Assembly: GCA_964019695.1 (NCBI GenBank)
Contig: OZ026524.1
Location: 22,713,656 to 22,777,655 of the forward strand
Length of the DNA: 64,000 bases
Direction of reading: 5' to 3'
Source of the DNA: Loripinus fragilis
Taxonomy: Eukaryota > Mollusca > Bivalvia > Lucinida > Lucinidae
Shown piece after piece: positions 11,844 through 21,299 of the stretch; within the stretch, counting starts at the first letter, position 1, and every line of letters begins with the position of its first letter. The notes under the pieces are model-generated. The model searched no databases. It worked only from the letters and a program-made list of their open reading frames with translations, and was not told the origin of the DNA. The position numbers were made by a program, and so were the translations under genes.

Positions 11844-11851
11844 GAGAGAGA
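11807..11851. repeat. (AG)n microsatellite
   Basis: A 45-base AG run with one AT interruption. Confidence 0.95.
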
Positions 11852-11876
11852 CTTAAGCACTAGCCTGGTATTCTTT

Positions 11877-12426
11877 GACTTTTCGCTTACTGTAAAGGCG
11901 GTGCCTCAGGAATGTGTAATTAGGACTGGTCAACCGTAGACATAGGTCAAAGCTACAAATGTGGCATGGTTTTATCCAAAAGTAACTGTATTATCTTGCC
12001 CCATTATCTCAGTATTGATGCAAACACATTATTTAGTCCTTAAAACGCCAGCAAAATAACTGCATCTGAAAATGTCTATTTAACATAGGCATAGAGGCAA
12101 ACATTGTGGACCCAGACCAGACTGCTCCTACGGGAGCAGTCTGATCTGGGTCCACACTGTTTGTCTATGATGCTTCAAATATTTTAGTGGACGACAAAAA
12201 AGAAACATTTTGGGATTATGCGCTTTATGGATTAATAAATATAAGTTCCGTGTGTATAGGGTTATAATTTTCATGAAATGCACGCTTGTCTGCGGCCCAA
12301 AAAAGCTTATTAACGCTTCACAAAATTATAATTAAAACCTGATTTCCCTTCCTTAGCAGATGAAATAGCCGAACCACGCCCAGATATGAATAATAAAGTT
12401 GCCGCCTTTACAGTAAGCGAAAAGTC
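11877..12426 (+). mobile_element. MITE family D, full copy (550 bp)
   Basis: The termini are inverted copies of GACTTTTCGCTTACTGTAAA followed by GGCGG. Inside is a near-perfect palindrome around 12107-12156 (GACCCAGAYCAGACTGCTCC and its complement). Further copies lie at 40447-41968, 42017-42554 and 51926-52443, with a fragment at 53211-53310. No ORF. This is the best-sampled MITE in the window. Superfamily unassigned. Confidence 0.88.
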
Positions 12427-12609
12427 TATTAATAGGTTTATCCATACTACCAAGCCGGCACGTGTTCCACTGCCATCATGCCCATTCAGCTATTGCTGCA
12501 TATTTGGTATGAATCATTAAACCTGAGTGAGAGGGAAAGAGGCTTTATCTGTTAACTAAAGGGCTCGTTTCCGCTGATATAATGTGTATGAATCAATCTG
12601 ATTCGTTTT

Positions 12610-12612
<3 letters not shown>

Positions 12613-12645
<33 letters not shown>

Positions 12646-12695
12646 ATATGGGGGGGGGCAGTTACGTTGCTCAGGGAAAAATTATAAAGAATGTG

Positions 12696-12729
<34 letters not shown>
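12613..12729. repeat. (AG)n and (TC)n runs in inverted arrangement
   Basis: A 31-base AG run (12613-12643) and a 33-base TC run (12697-12729) are separated by about 53 bases. The two runs are complementary and could fold back, which also explains overlapping open frames on both strands. Confidence 0.9.
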
Positions 12730-12733
<4 letters not shown>

Positions 12734-12740
12734 TAGTAGT

Positions 12741-12937
12741 GGAGCACATTGGCTCAGTAGGTAGAGCGTTGGGAGATCGATTGATTGAGCCTAATCGCCA
12801 GCAGAGTCACTGTGTGGTGTCCTCAAGCAAAACACTTTATCCGCTGCTTAGTACTAAGTACTGGTTCGAATACCCATACCGACATAACTGAAAATTTGTT
12901 GGCAGGGACGTAAAGAATTCAACCAAACAAAAGAAAC
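12741..12937 (+). mobile_element. tRNA-derived SINE, copy 1 (diverged)
   Basis: It begins GGAGCACATTGGCTCAGTAG, an A-box-like tRNA head, and ends with ACGTAAAGAATTCAACCAAA, as do the copies at 13160 and 25251. Its B box is damaged. The middle contains the shared TTAGTACT..CTGGTTC word. Target duplication not certain. Confidence 0.7.
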
Positions 12938-13034
12938 TAATAATGACCATCGTGTCCCAAACAGGCCACAAACATACATATAATGCTTTTTACTAGATAT
13001 AAGGTAAAAAGCATCGCGTACTGATTCCAATATA

Positions 13035-14297
13035 CACCGAGCAAAATTTCTAATTGGTCACCTTACATCTTTTTGCGTTAGTTTTGAAAGCAAGATTCGG
13101 TTATACAAAATCCATGCTTCTATAAATCAACCAAGGCCTTTCCGAAACTCTGCATGTAACGAGCGCAGTGGCTCAGTAGTAGAGTGCTTGATTCGAGACC
13201 GAGGGGTCGCGGGTTTGAGCCTCACCGGTGTCACTGCGTTGTGGTCCTTGAGTAAGACACATTTATCCTAGCTTAGTACTGGTTCAACCCATGAATACCC
13301 GTCCCAGTTTAATGAAAGATTGTTGATGGGACGTAAAGAATCAAATCAAACAAATAAAAACACAATATGCATGCCTTTCATTTTAAAATGGCTGGTACGT
13401 CTTGCACAGACGATGCTAGAGTAAAGGTACTCTCATTTCAAAAAGTCACAGTTTTTTTTCTACAATATGAGATATTCCACAGAGACGACATTCATTTGTA
13501 TTTTTGTTTGCGTTAAGATGTTTCTGACTGCCGTGATTAAAGACGAACACGCTTCATATGATTCGCTTCACCAGACTCCTCTTTTCTGTTACGTAACTGG
13601 ATGATGACGAACACTAGAAAATCATCTTTTTGCATGCAATTTACATAGGAAGTTCGCACTGTTCTGTACGCCTTATTTTCTCTCATACAATATTGAAATT
13701 TTCAGCGAGTATTAATTTCTACCAGACGTCATTGTTCTAGTTTGGAAATAGAAAAAAAAAATGCAAAGTACCGTCAAATTGACTTTTAAAGTATAAAATT
13801 CAAACCGGAAGTGCACAGCAGCAGTGAAATGTTTGTCATCACAAAATGGACGAATCAAGTTCTATTCTGTTCGGTCTATCTTGTTCAGACAAAATAAAAT
13901 GCATACAATAATTTTTGCACAAGCTACATATTATTTTATTACTAATTTCGAAAATCTCGAAAATGTGATATTTTAAAAAATGCGTAAAAAATCTATTTTA
14001 GTCAAAATTTTAAGTGTTTGGTGTTTTTTGAAGTCGACTAGACCAGTTTATTACCAACTGCACTTAAATTTGTATAAAACTTCAATAAAACATTTTCTTC
14101 AAAAATGCATCCAAAAAATGCATATTTATGCATTTTTAACCAAAAAAACGTGGATTGGAAGACACATTTTCTTAAAGACTGCTAATCTTTTGCCCATTAA
14201 ACTGCACATATATCGGCAAAAATTAATTTCAAATTCATTGGCGCTTGATCAGAAAAAATGAGTTCAAAAAGTGACCAATTAGAAATTTTGATCAGTG
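13035..14297. mobile_element. Tc1/mariner-type non-autonomous element (1263 bp), TA-flanked
   Basis: The left end reads CACCGAGCAAAATTTCTAAT and the reverse complement of the right end reads CACTGATCAAAATTTCTAAT; both continue TGGTCAC. Each end abuts a TA dinucleotide (13033-13034 and 14298-14299), the target duplication expected for Tc1/mariner. A SINE (13160-13361) is inserted near the left end. A 93-codon frame at 13980-14261 shows no transposase catalytic motif, so the element is read as internally deleted or non-autonomous. Confidence 0.78.
13160..13361 (+). mobile_element. tRNA-derived SINE, copy 2
   Basis: Head with RNA polymerase III promoter-like boxes: A-box region TGGCTCAGTAGTAGAGTGC and B-box region GGGTTTGAGCCTC. 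The tail ends in GACGTAAAGAATCAAATCAA. It is inserted inside the mariner-type element, so it is younger than that element. It is not a functional tRNA gene because the tRNA-like head runs into an unrelated body without a proper acceptor stem. Confidence 0.8.
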
Positions 14298-14342
14298 TAG
14301 ATCTGGTGGTGTTTACTATTGCATATACGTATACCGCTTAGA

Positions 14343-14759
14343 CCGGGGGCGGACTTGATTTAGAAATTTTAGAGTACACGGTGTACGCCAGAACAGCCAT
14401 CTAAACAAGCAAAACTGGGCATCTCTGAGTACTCCGGAGTAAATCAAGCAATTACTATTTGTATTGTGAAAAAATAACATAAACCGATTGCCAAGAAGAA
14501 GAAAAAAATGACAAAATACATATGCTTTCAATCTCTTTTACTAATGACCATTTTTTTTTGATATGAATATATTATCAGAACCTAACAGGAAAGACGGAAA
14601 AAAATTCTCAGTACATTGCGGGCTGTGCTCTGCCATCTTGTTTTGGATCAGGTCACGTGACTGTTCTGTCTCCACGACATTGGAAGATGGAGTACTCCGG
14701 CCTACCTTGATTTCTGTCATGCCTGTTTGGAGTGAAAGGAGTAATCAAGTCTGCCCCGG
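14343..14759. mobile_element. MITE family E (417 bp)
   Basis: The left terminus CCGGGGGCGGACTTGATTTA and the right terminus, reverse complement CCGGGGCAGACTTGATTAC, form imperfect inverted repeats. The interior repeats the palindrome AGTACTCCGG twice. No coding capacity. Confidence 0.7.
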
Positions 14760-14958
14760 ATAACTCTAGTTATGGATAAATAATATACTCTTTCGCTGGT
14801 CTGGTATTTTACAGCACATGATATCACACCGAATGCGGCAATCGAAAACGCTCCTAACAATCGACGAACGCGGTTCAAAAATCGCTAGAAACAGTGTTAT
14901 CGATAGTCATCTGTCGTCAGTCACGCGACAAATGGAGGCTTTCCACTAAGTATTTCTC

Positions 14959-15174
14959 CATGAGGGTCTGGATGGGTATGATGATTAGTGAATAATGGCC
15001 CTTTCTTACAATAAATAGTGAATAATGAGTAAAAGAAAATAGTGAATAACGAGGGCCTAAAAATTAATGAATAATCCTATTTTTTTAATGAATTGAAGAA
15101 AAAATTAAAGAATAGTGAATAATCAGATTTCGTTGCCACCTTTCTTACTTTTAATGAATAATTGGTCTTATTTT
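14959..15174. repeat. Left half of a TIR repeat with GTGAATAAT-type tandem words
   Basis: It starts near GAGGGTCTGGATGGG, followed by many imperfect copies of AGTGAATAAT and TTAATGAATAA. The other half is at 24077-24171 and ends with the inverted terminus. The Gypsy element at 15175-24076 separates the two. Without it the repeat would be about 310 bp. Confidence 0.7.
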
Positions 15175-15191
15175 TGTAACATGTATGTTGT

Positions 15192-15426
15192 TGCGGCGAT
15201 ATTCCCGATTGTGGAATGCAACAAATTAACTGAACTCCGATTATGAGTTAGACGATAAATGGTTTATTCATCTGCTACAATGACGCCCTACGATCAATGG
15301 CGTCGTTACGATTTCTAGCTTCTCTTAGCAACTAACGTTTAATTTTACGTCGTATTAACGTTACGTTAATAACGCAACGTCAAAATAATCACAATGTCTT
15401 TGTGCAGACTAATAGCCTCCTGTCCA
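15192..15426 (-). repeat. 3' LTR of the nested element
   Basis: 235 bp, identical by eye to 17142-17376. In element orientation this is the downstream LTR because the polypurine tract abuts it. Confidence 0.9.
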
Positions 15427-15440
15427 TTTTCCCCTCCTCG
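15427..15440 (-). promoter_or_regulatory. Polypurine tract of the nested element
   Basis: On the minus strand it reads CGAGGAGGGGAAAA immediately before the LTR. This is the expected primer position for plus-strand DNA synthesis and fixes the element's orientation as minus. Confidence 0.75.
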
Positions 15441-15667
15441 AAATACTATGAATTTTGATCAATCTCTATCTAAAAACTAGATTCAATTCCCCAAAATGTA
15501 AAGTTAAAATTATAAATGTCAAAATCAGTATCCAGGAAGCATTAAGTAAAACATTGCGACGCAATTAATAACTAAAGGCGTGTTTCTAGTATGAACTGAT
15601 GATTCAGTAAAATCGTTCCTGTGTTACAAACGAGAGTTCCTAACAGAGGGGAAGTTTTTCTATCGCG

Positions 15668-16672
15668 TCAATGTATAATGTCGAAACTGGAACTCGGGAA
15701 AATTCGACCCGTGCATTTTACCCATGGGCAACTTTCCTCGTCTTCCTCTCGCTTGACAGACCCTTTCTTAGACTTCGACCTATTCCTAGCTTTTGATTGG
15801 TTCTTGGATTCGGACCGCTTCCTATGCTTACATCTTTTCAAAGACCTGGATATTTTCCAGGACATTTTCCTAGACTCTGACCTCTTCCTCGACTTGGACC
15901 ATATCTTAGACTTGTACCTCATTTTTGACTTGGCTCTTTTCTTGGACCTGAACCTCTTCCTCGACTTTGACTTCATCCTGGACCTGAGCCTTTTCTTCTT
16001 AGACTTAGAAGTCGCACTTAACTTAGATATCTTCATAGTCGTATGTATCTTCCTTGACTTAGACTTCTTCCTAAACGTAGGCCTCTTCCTGGACTTATAC
16101 CTCTTCTCATACTTTGATCTGTTCCTAGACTTATGCCCCTTCATGGACTTAGACCTCTCCCCATACTTAGACCTCTTTCTGGACATATACCTTTTCCTAG
16201 CCTTAGACCTCTTGCTGAACTTGGACGTCTTGCTGGACTTTGACCTCTTCCAATTGTATTGACAAATTTTGTAATTTGTTTCTCTTAAAACACGTGGAAC
16301 CGCTAAGTGTACCGCTTCTGCATATTCTGCTGATCTGAGGACGTTGTTTTGATGAGACGTTAACGATGTGCTTTCATTATATGCACTGCTTCCCTGATAC
16401 TTTCGACTCTTCCCCTCCGTGCCAGAAGTAATTTCATCTTCAGCTTTGCATGTTAAATCAGGTGTGATCCCGTCTGCTTCTATGTTTTCGCTAAACTTTG
16501 ATTCAGTTTGGTTTAACCCTTTTGATATTTGTGCGGTTGTGTCCGATTGGTGACTGGTCTCGTTTAAACCCGATTTTACCGAAAATGCTGTAGATTGTTG
16601 TCCGTTCTGTTCAATATTAGTACATTGTCTAGTTTGCGTATGTGATTGTATATCAACGCATAGTTTAAACAT
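15668..16672 (-). CDS. Lys/Arg/Ser-repeat protein of the nested LTR element
   Basis: A 334-codon frame from ATG at 16672. Residues ~1-135 are polar with several Gln/Ser/Thr stretches and no known domain. Residues ~138-300 are a long, imperfect tandem repeat of the RSKSRK/KRSKS type, strongly basic, resembling an RS/SK-rich domain. The C-terminus has an acidic EEDEES patch, then CPWVKC, a possible remnant zinc-binding CxxxxC pair. The ATG overlaps the stop of the upstream ORF by 8 bases. By analogy with basic C-terminal Gag regions it could bind RNA, but that is inference. The complementary plus-strand frame, rich in Leu/Asp/Phe, is a shadow. Confidence 0.6.
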   Translation of the reverse strand: MFKLCVDIQSHTQTRQCTNIEQNGQQSTAFSVKSGLNETSHQSDTTAQISKGLNQTESKFSENIEADGITPDLTCKAEDEITSGTEGKSRKYQGSSAYNESTSLTSHQNNVLRSAEYAEAVHLAVPRVLRETNYKICQYNWKRSKSSKTSKFSKRSKARKRYMSRKRSKYGERSKSMKGHKSRNRSKYEKRYKSRKRPTFRKKSKSRKIHTTMKISKLSATSKSKKKRLRSRMKSKSRKRFRSKKRAKSKMRYKSKIWSKSRKRSESRKMSWKISRSLKRCKHRKRSESKNQSKARNRSKSKKGSVKREEDEESCPWVKCTGRIFPSSSFDIIH

Positions 16673-17039
16673 TCCTACCGTAAGAGAGGTACCTGTCTTC
16701 TGTGTTCCGCTGTGAGAGACTAGGCGATTTACTTGATCTAAGCAAGTACCATGCTACTTCGCTAGCCTTAGAATAGACCTCTTCTAGCCATTCTATCTCG
16801 TCTACGATTGTGTAGCTCTTTTCCAGTTGACTGCTTTTGAAATACAAGTCCGATAAAGTTGACATTGTTTCCATGGCTCTTTCTGACCATTTGTCCAAGC
16901 TCCCTAAAATGTCTAGAATTGCCTTACGGCTTGGTAACTCGTGGCTTTCTGCGTAGAATAATAAAGTGTTCTGAGCTCGGCAAAAGCTCGATTTTGCTGC
17001 TGCCTTTTCCAGTTCTAAATTCTCCATTTGAGAAGTCAT
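16665..17039 (-). CDS. Gag-like helical protein of the nested LTR element
   Basis: A 124-codon frame starting about 100 bases inside the 5' LTR boundary, where gag normally begins. It is rich in Glu, Lys, Ala, Leu and Ser and looks mainly helical: an N-terminal ELEKAAAKSSF segment, then ERAMETMSTLSDLY and EIEWLEEVYSKASE. Such helical N-termini are common in Gag-like proteins of invertebrate LTR elements, but no named family is claimed. It ends GRNV-stop, with the stop inside the start region of the next ORF. The two products could come from reinitiation, frameshifting, or a recent one-base change. Confidence 0.55.
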   Translation of the reverse strand: MTSQMENLELEKAAAKSSFCRAQNTLLFYAESHELPSRKAILDILGSLDKWSERAMETMSTLSDLYFKSSQLEKSYTIVDEIEWLEEVYSKASEVAWYLLRSSKSPSLSQRNTEDRYLSYGRNV

Positions 17040-17141
17040 GCTGTCGATATCTTCTCAATGATAATCCAAGCTGATTCTATGAGCCGATAATGTCATAGTC
17101 ACAGTTCTCTGTTTCCCGATTAAACTTCTAAAACCTCGCTC

Positions 17142-17376
17142 TGCGGCGATATTCCCGATTGTGGAATGCAACAAATTAACTGAACTCCGATTATGAGTTA
17201 GACGATAAATGGTTTATTCATCTGCTACAATGACGCCCTACGATCAATGGCGTCGTTACGATTTCTAGCTTCTCTTAGCAACTAACGTTTAATTTTACGT
17301 CGTATTAACGTTACGTTAATAACGCAACGTCAAAATAATCACAATGTCTTTGTGCAGACTAATAGCCTCCTGTCCA
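17142..17376 (-). repeat. 5' LTR of the nested element
   Basis: 235 bp, identical to the other LTR by eye. The sequence following it in element orientation (GAGCGAGGTTTTAG) does not begin with TGG, so no standard primer binding site was recognised. Confidence 0.9.
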
Positions 17377-18235
17377 TATGTTGTTTATCTATTTCATATT
17401 TTGTTTACTTAGTTTCTGCTGAACCAGATATTGGAGACATTGATGGTAATAAGTTGTTGTAAACAAAGTATTTATTTGATTATAAGATTTTTCTAGAATG
17501 ATGGCTAATCATCTAGAAGTTACCAGAAAAGACCAGAACTTACTAGAATTTTCTTTTCCATGCAAATAGAAGCTTTGAGTTGGTTCTGGAATTCAGTGGA
17601 ATCATCCAGCAGAATGTAGAACTTTCCAGAATGTTTTATATTTATTATATGATATCATAGTTGTTTCCTGAGTGTTCTAGAAATTTCTTAAACAGTATAT
17701 ATAAGAGTTAATTTTTCATAAAGGCATCTTTGAAATAATTTCACCTTTTAAAAGTCTAAACCTTTTGTGCTGGAATTTTATATTGGAATACTTAGTGCTT
17801 AACTTATTCATTCTGGATTACTTTGGATTACTCAGTTTTGGATTCAGACTTCATGTTTATTTGGATTTATCTTCAAAATCTGGGATCAGAAACTGCTGAA
17901 AGACTTGTGTTGATAAATATTCTGAGGGACAGTTTGGACATACAAGGTATTGTAAATTAGACTTTCTTTGATTGTATATCTATTTTCCATTGCTTATTGT
18001 AAATGATAATTTTGTTTTTAATAAATTTTGCTAAATTTTAAAAGTGCTTTTTGTTGACTTTCCAAATAGCAAATTTTGGTTTCCTGAATTTGTTTCTAGT
18101 TACGCCTGGCACGTAACAGAAATTAGGGGCTCAGAGTCTTGGATTGAAATTACTTCTGCACCAAATTAGTTTGAAATTTTTAAAGAAATTTTACTGTTAG
18201 CTGTTTTTACTAGCTGAAGCCAGCAGAAAGCAAAT

Positions 18236-18978
18236 ATGTCATTCAAACTTAGTGATTTTACTGCGTCACCTTCTCAGGAGCTGTTAGACTTGGCAAAAAA
18301 GTCTGATCTTTTGGACATTGCTGACCATTATGGCCTACCCAATGTCAAAAAGACTATGCTAAAACATGAAATTAAGAATATTCTCATTCAGTTCTTTGTA
18401 GAAGAAGAAATATTTGATTCCTCAGCCACATCTCAGATTCTGGTTACCCAGACTGATTTGCAGCTGAGAGAATTAGAAATTAAAAGGCAGGTTGAGATGG
18501 AAAAATTAAGGTTAGATTGTGAACGTGAGAAAGAAGAGCGAGCGGATAGAATAAGACTGGAAACATTAGAAAGAGAGGATAGGATGTTGAGAGAAAAAAG
18601 AGAAATGGAAAGAGAAAAATTAGAACAAGAGAAAATAAGGTTAGAAATGGAAGAACGAGAAAGGGAAAAACAAAGAGCAATAGAAAGAGAAAAAATAGAA
18701 CATGAGAATTAAGACTTGAAGCTGAAGAACGCATTGAAATTGAAAAAGAAAAAATACAGTTTGAGTTAAAAATGAAAGAACTTGAGTTAGAAGGAAAATC
18801 TAAATCAAAATCTTTGCCTTTAGACTCTGGCAAATCTTTTGATGTAACAAAACACATCCGACTCGTTCCTCCATTTCAAGAAAACGAAGTTGACAAATAC
18901 TTTTTACATTTTGAGAAGGTAGCAGAAAACCTAAAATGGCCAAGAGAGCACTGGACCTTACTTTGCAGAGCGTTGTAA
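18236..18978 (+). pseudogene. gag: Gypsy gag, N-terminal half, frameshifted
   Basis: The frame starts at ATG 18236, 118 bases after the LTR. Residues ~1-65 are a compact globular start (MSFKLSDFTA). Then follows a long charged coiled coil dominated by Glu, Arg and Lys with heptad-like spacing. The first frame stops at 18710-18712, and homologous-looking sequence continues in the next frame to 18978, with HIRLVPPFQENEVDKYFLHF, a SCAN-like capsid segment. That frame then stops while the segment continues in the frame starting near 18936. Two apparent single-base deletions therefore break gag. Confidence 0.85.
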
Positions 18979-21299
18979 TAGGGAAAGCTCGAGAAGTTTA
19001 CCCTCAGCTTTCGCTAGAACAAAGCTCAGATTATGACAAAGTAAAAGAACTTATTCTTAAGGCTTATGAGTTGGTCCCTGAAGCTTACAGGCAGAAATTT
19101 AGAGATTGTAGGAAAGAACCTTACCAGACTCATGTGGAATTTGCTAGAACAAAAGAACAATTATTTGATAGGTGGTGCTCTTCAAAGAAAGTAGGCTCTG
19201 ATCATGAAAAACTAAGACAGCTCATGCTTGTTGAAGAATTCAAATGGTGCATCAATTCTGATGTCAGGGCTTTCTTAAATAAAAAAAAAGTTGAAAATTT
19301 GGATGTAGCAGCTAGACTAGCTGATGATTATTCTTTGACTCATAAGGTTTCTTTTGTTAACAAGACATTTCCTAGGAAACCATTTAACCCTCAATCAAAA
19401 TTTACACCTCAATCAAGACCATTTTCCCCTCAGACAAAACCATATTCCCCTCAGTCAGGTCCAAAATCCAACCCCAGTAATCAATCTGTTAATTCCAGTC
19501 ATTCATTTACTCCAAAACCTAGATTTTCTGGTGAAAACAAAGGTCAAAGTCCATTATCCCAGCCAATTTGCAATTATTGTAAACAATCAGGCCATATCAT
19601 TTCTGAATGTATAGCTTTAAAAAGAAAGAGAGAAAAAGAAAGACAGGAGAGTCCTAAACCCACAGGTCTCACCTCTTTAAGGTTGAAACCACAGTCTTCT
19701 ATTCAGGATGAGAATCCTATTTTGGCCAAAACATCTGAGACTGATGCCGTTATGGAGATTTATGAATCATTCTTATCAGATGGTTCCGTGTCACTAAATA
19801 GTGACTTTGCCCAGCCTTCCCCTATTAAAATCTTACGAGATACTGATGCTTCTCAATCCCTTATCTTGGCAGATACCATGCCTTTTTCTGAGAAGACTTC
19901 TTCTGGAACAAGTGTCCTTAACCAGGGTGTAGAGTGTGGATTCATTAATGTACCGCTCCATAACATTTATTTGTCCTCAGACTTAGTTACTGGTCTCATG
20001 GCTGTAGGTATTAGACCTTCTTTACCTTTTAAAGGTGTTCACTTGCTATTAGGCAATGATTTGGCTGGAGATAAGGTTATGGTAGACCCACTTTTGACCA
20101 GCACACCTTGTGTTGATCAACTGCCTGATCCTATTGAGCAGGAAATTCCTGACCTTTACCCTTCTTGTGCCGTCACTAGGGCAATGGCAAAGAAAGCCAA
20201 TCAGAATTATGGGATGCAGGATATTAATTTTGCTGACACTTTAATAGGTCAGTCCTGTAATGATGAGATTTCAAATTCTCTTTCTCCCAGCCAGGCTGAC
20301 ATTCAGACTGACTTTGACACTTCAAGGTCAAACCTTGACCTTTCACCTTCAATTTCAAATGACCACGGTGAGTGCCAGCTCTCAAGGTCACAACTTTGTA
20401 AGGAACAACACAGTGATCCTGAGATATCACCTTTATTTGATAGAGCTTTAGATGAAAATGAAATGTCACAAGTCCCTGTTTGTTATTATGTGAAAAATGA
20501 CATTTTGATGAGAAAATGGCGTCCTCCTGATGTCTCAGCAGATGATGAGTGGACTGTTAACCACCAGATTGTGGTCCCTAGGGCTTATCGTCCTGAAATT
20601 TTAAATTTGGCTCATGAAACTCCCATGTCAGGCCATTTAGGTGTAAATAAGACCTATCACAAGATTCTTAATCATTTCTTTTGGCCAGGATTAAAATCTG
20701 ATGTTTCTCAGCACTGCAAATCCTGTCACACTTGTCAAATCGTAGGAAAACCGAATCAGACCATTCCAAAAGCTTCTTTACAGCCCATTCCTGCCTTTGA
20801 TGAACCTTTTAGCAGAATTATTATTGACTGTGTAGGTCCCCTACCCAAAACAAAGTCAGGTTGTCAATATCTTTCGACTATTATGTGTGCTTCAACACGC
20901 TTTCCTGAAGCCATTCCACTCAGAAATATCAAGACTAAGACAATTGTTAAGGCACTTGTGAAGTTTTTCACTTTTGTGGGAATTCCAAGGTCTGTACAAT
21001 CTGATCAAAGTTCAAATTTTATGTCAGGAATTTTTCAGCGAGTCATGCATGAACTTGGAATCAAACAATACAAGTCATCGGCTTATCATCCTGAAAGTCA
21101 GGGTGCCTTAGAAAGATTTCATCAAACTTTGAAAAACATGATCAGATCTTACTGCTTTGACACAGAAAAAGATTGGGATGAAGGTATACATTTGCTTTTA
21201 TTTGCTGTAAGGGAATCTGTACAAGAGTCTCTTGGGCTCAGCCCATTTGAATTGGTATTTGGGCATACTGTGCGCGTACCCTTGAAACTTCTGAAATAA
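18936..21299 (+). pseudogene. gag-pol: Gypsy gag C-terminus, protease and integrase
   Basis: Open for 787 codons. The capsid C-terminal part is at ~15-140, then a Pro/Ser/Gln-rich linker. A zinc knuckle CNYCKQSGHIISEC (C-x2-C-x4-H-x4-C) lies at ~212-225. A protease-like segment starts near residue 302, but its active-site triplet reads DTDA instead of DTGA. The integrase has an H-H-C-C zinc domain (HETPMSGHLG to HCKSCHTC, ~560-605) and DDE residues in IIIDCVG, SVQSDQSSNF and HPESQGALERFH. It ends with a nonsense codon at 21297-21299, after which similar sequence continues in the same frame. Integrase precedes RT here. Confidence 0.9.

Larger units (their letters stand above)
15192..17376 (-). 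mobile_element. Young non-autonomous LTR retrotransposon (2185 bp) with two small ORFs
   Basis: Direct terminal repeats 15192-15426 and 17142-17376 are each 235 bp and identical by eye. On the minus strand each LTR starts TGGACAGGAGG and ends ATCGCCGCA, the usual TG...CA form. A purine tract (CGAGGAGGGGAAAA, minus strand) abuts the downstream LTR. The target is duplicated by 8 bp, longer than the usual 4-6 bp of LTR elements. The internal 1715 bp carry two overlapping ORFs and no protease, reverse transcriptase or integrase, so mobilisation in trans is inferred. It resembles LARD/TRIM-type elements in organisation but has coding capacity. Family not recognised. Confidence 0.9.
15175..18118 (+). 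repeat. 5' LTR of the Gypsy element, split by an insertion
   Basis: The LTR runs 15175-15191, is interrupted, and resumes at 17377-18118. The word TATGTTGT is present on both sides of the insertion (15184-15191 and 17377-17384) but once in the intact 3' LTR at 23325. That defines the insertion point exactly. The internal region starts at 18119. Confidence 0.93.

Noticed and set aside
13161..13232. tRNA gene
   Set aside because: Same reasoning: SINE head, damaged B box, common body and tail with other copies.
15621..16262. Plus-strand 213-codon frame rich in Leu, Asp and Phe
   Set aside because: It is the complement of the Lys/Arg/Ser-repeat ORF. The minus-strand reading agrees with the polypurine tract and ORF order of the LTR element.
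18119..18140. Primer binding site of the Gypsy element
   Set aside because: The sequence after the LTR (GAAATTAGGGGCTC) does not start with TGG, and no tRNA could be matched by eye.
18480..18857. 125-codon minus-strand frame rich in Phe, Leu and Ser
   Set aside because: It is the complement of the charged coiled coil of Gypsy gag.
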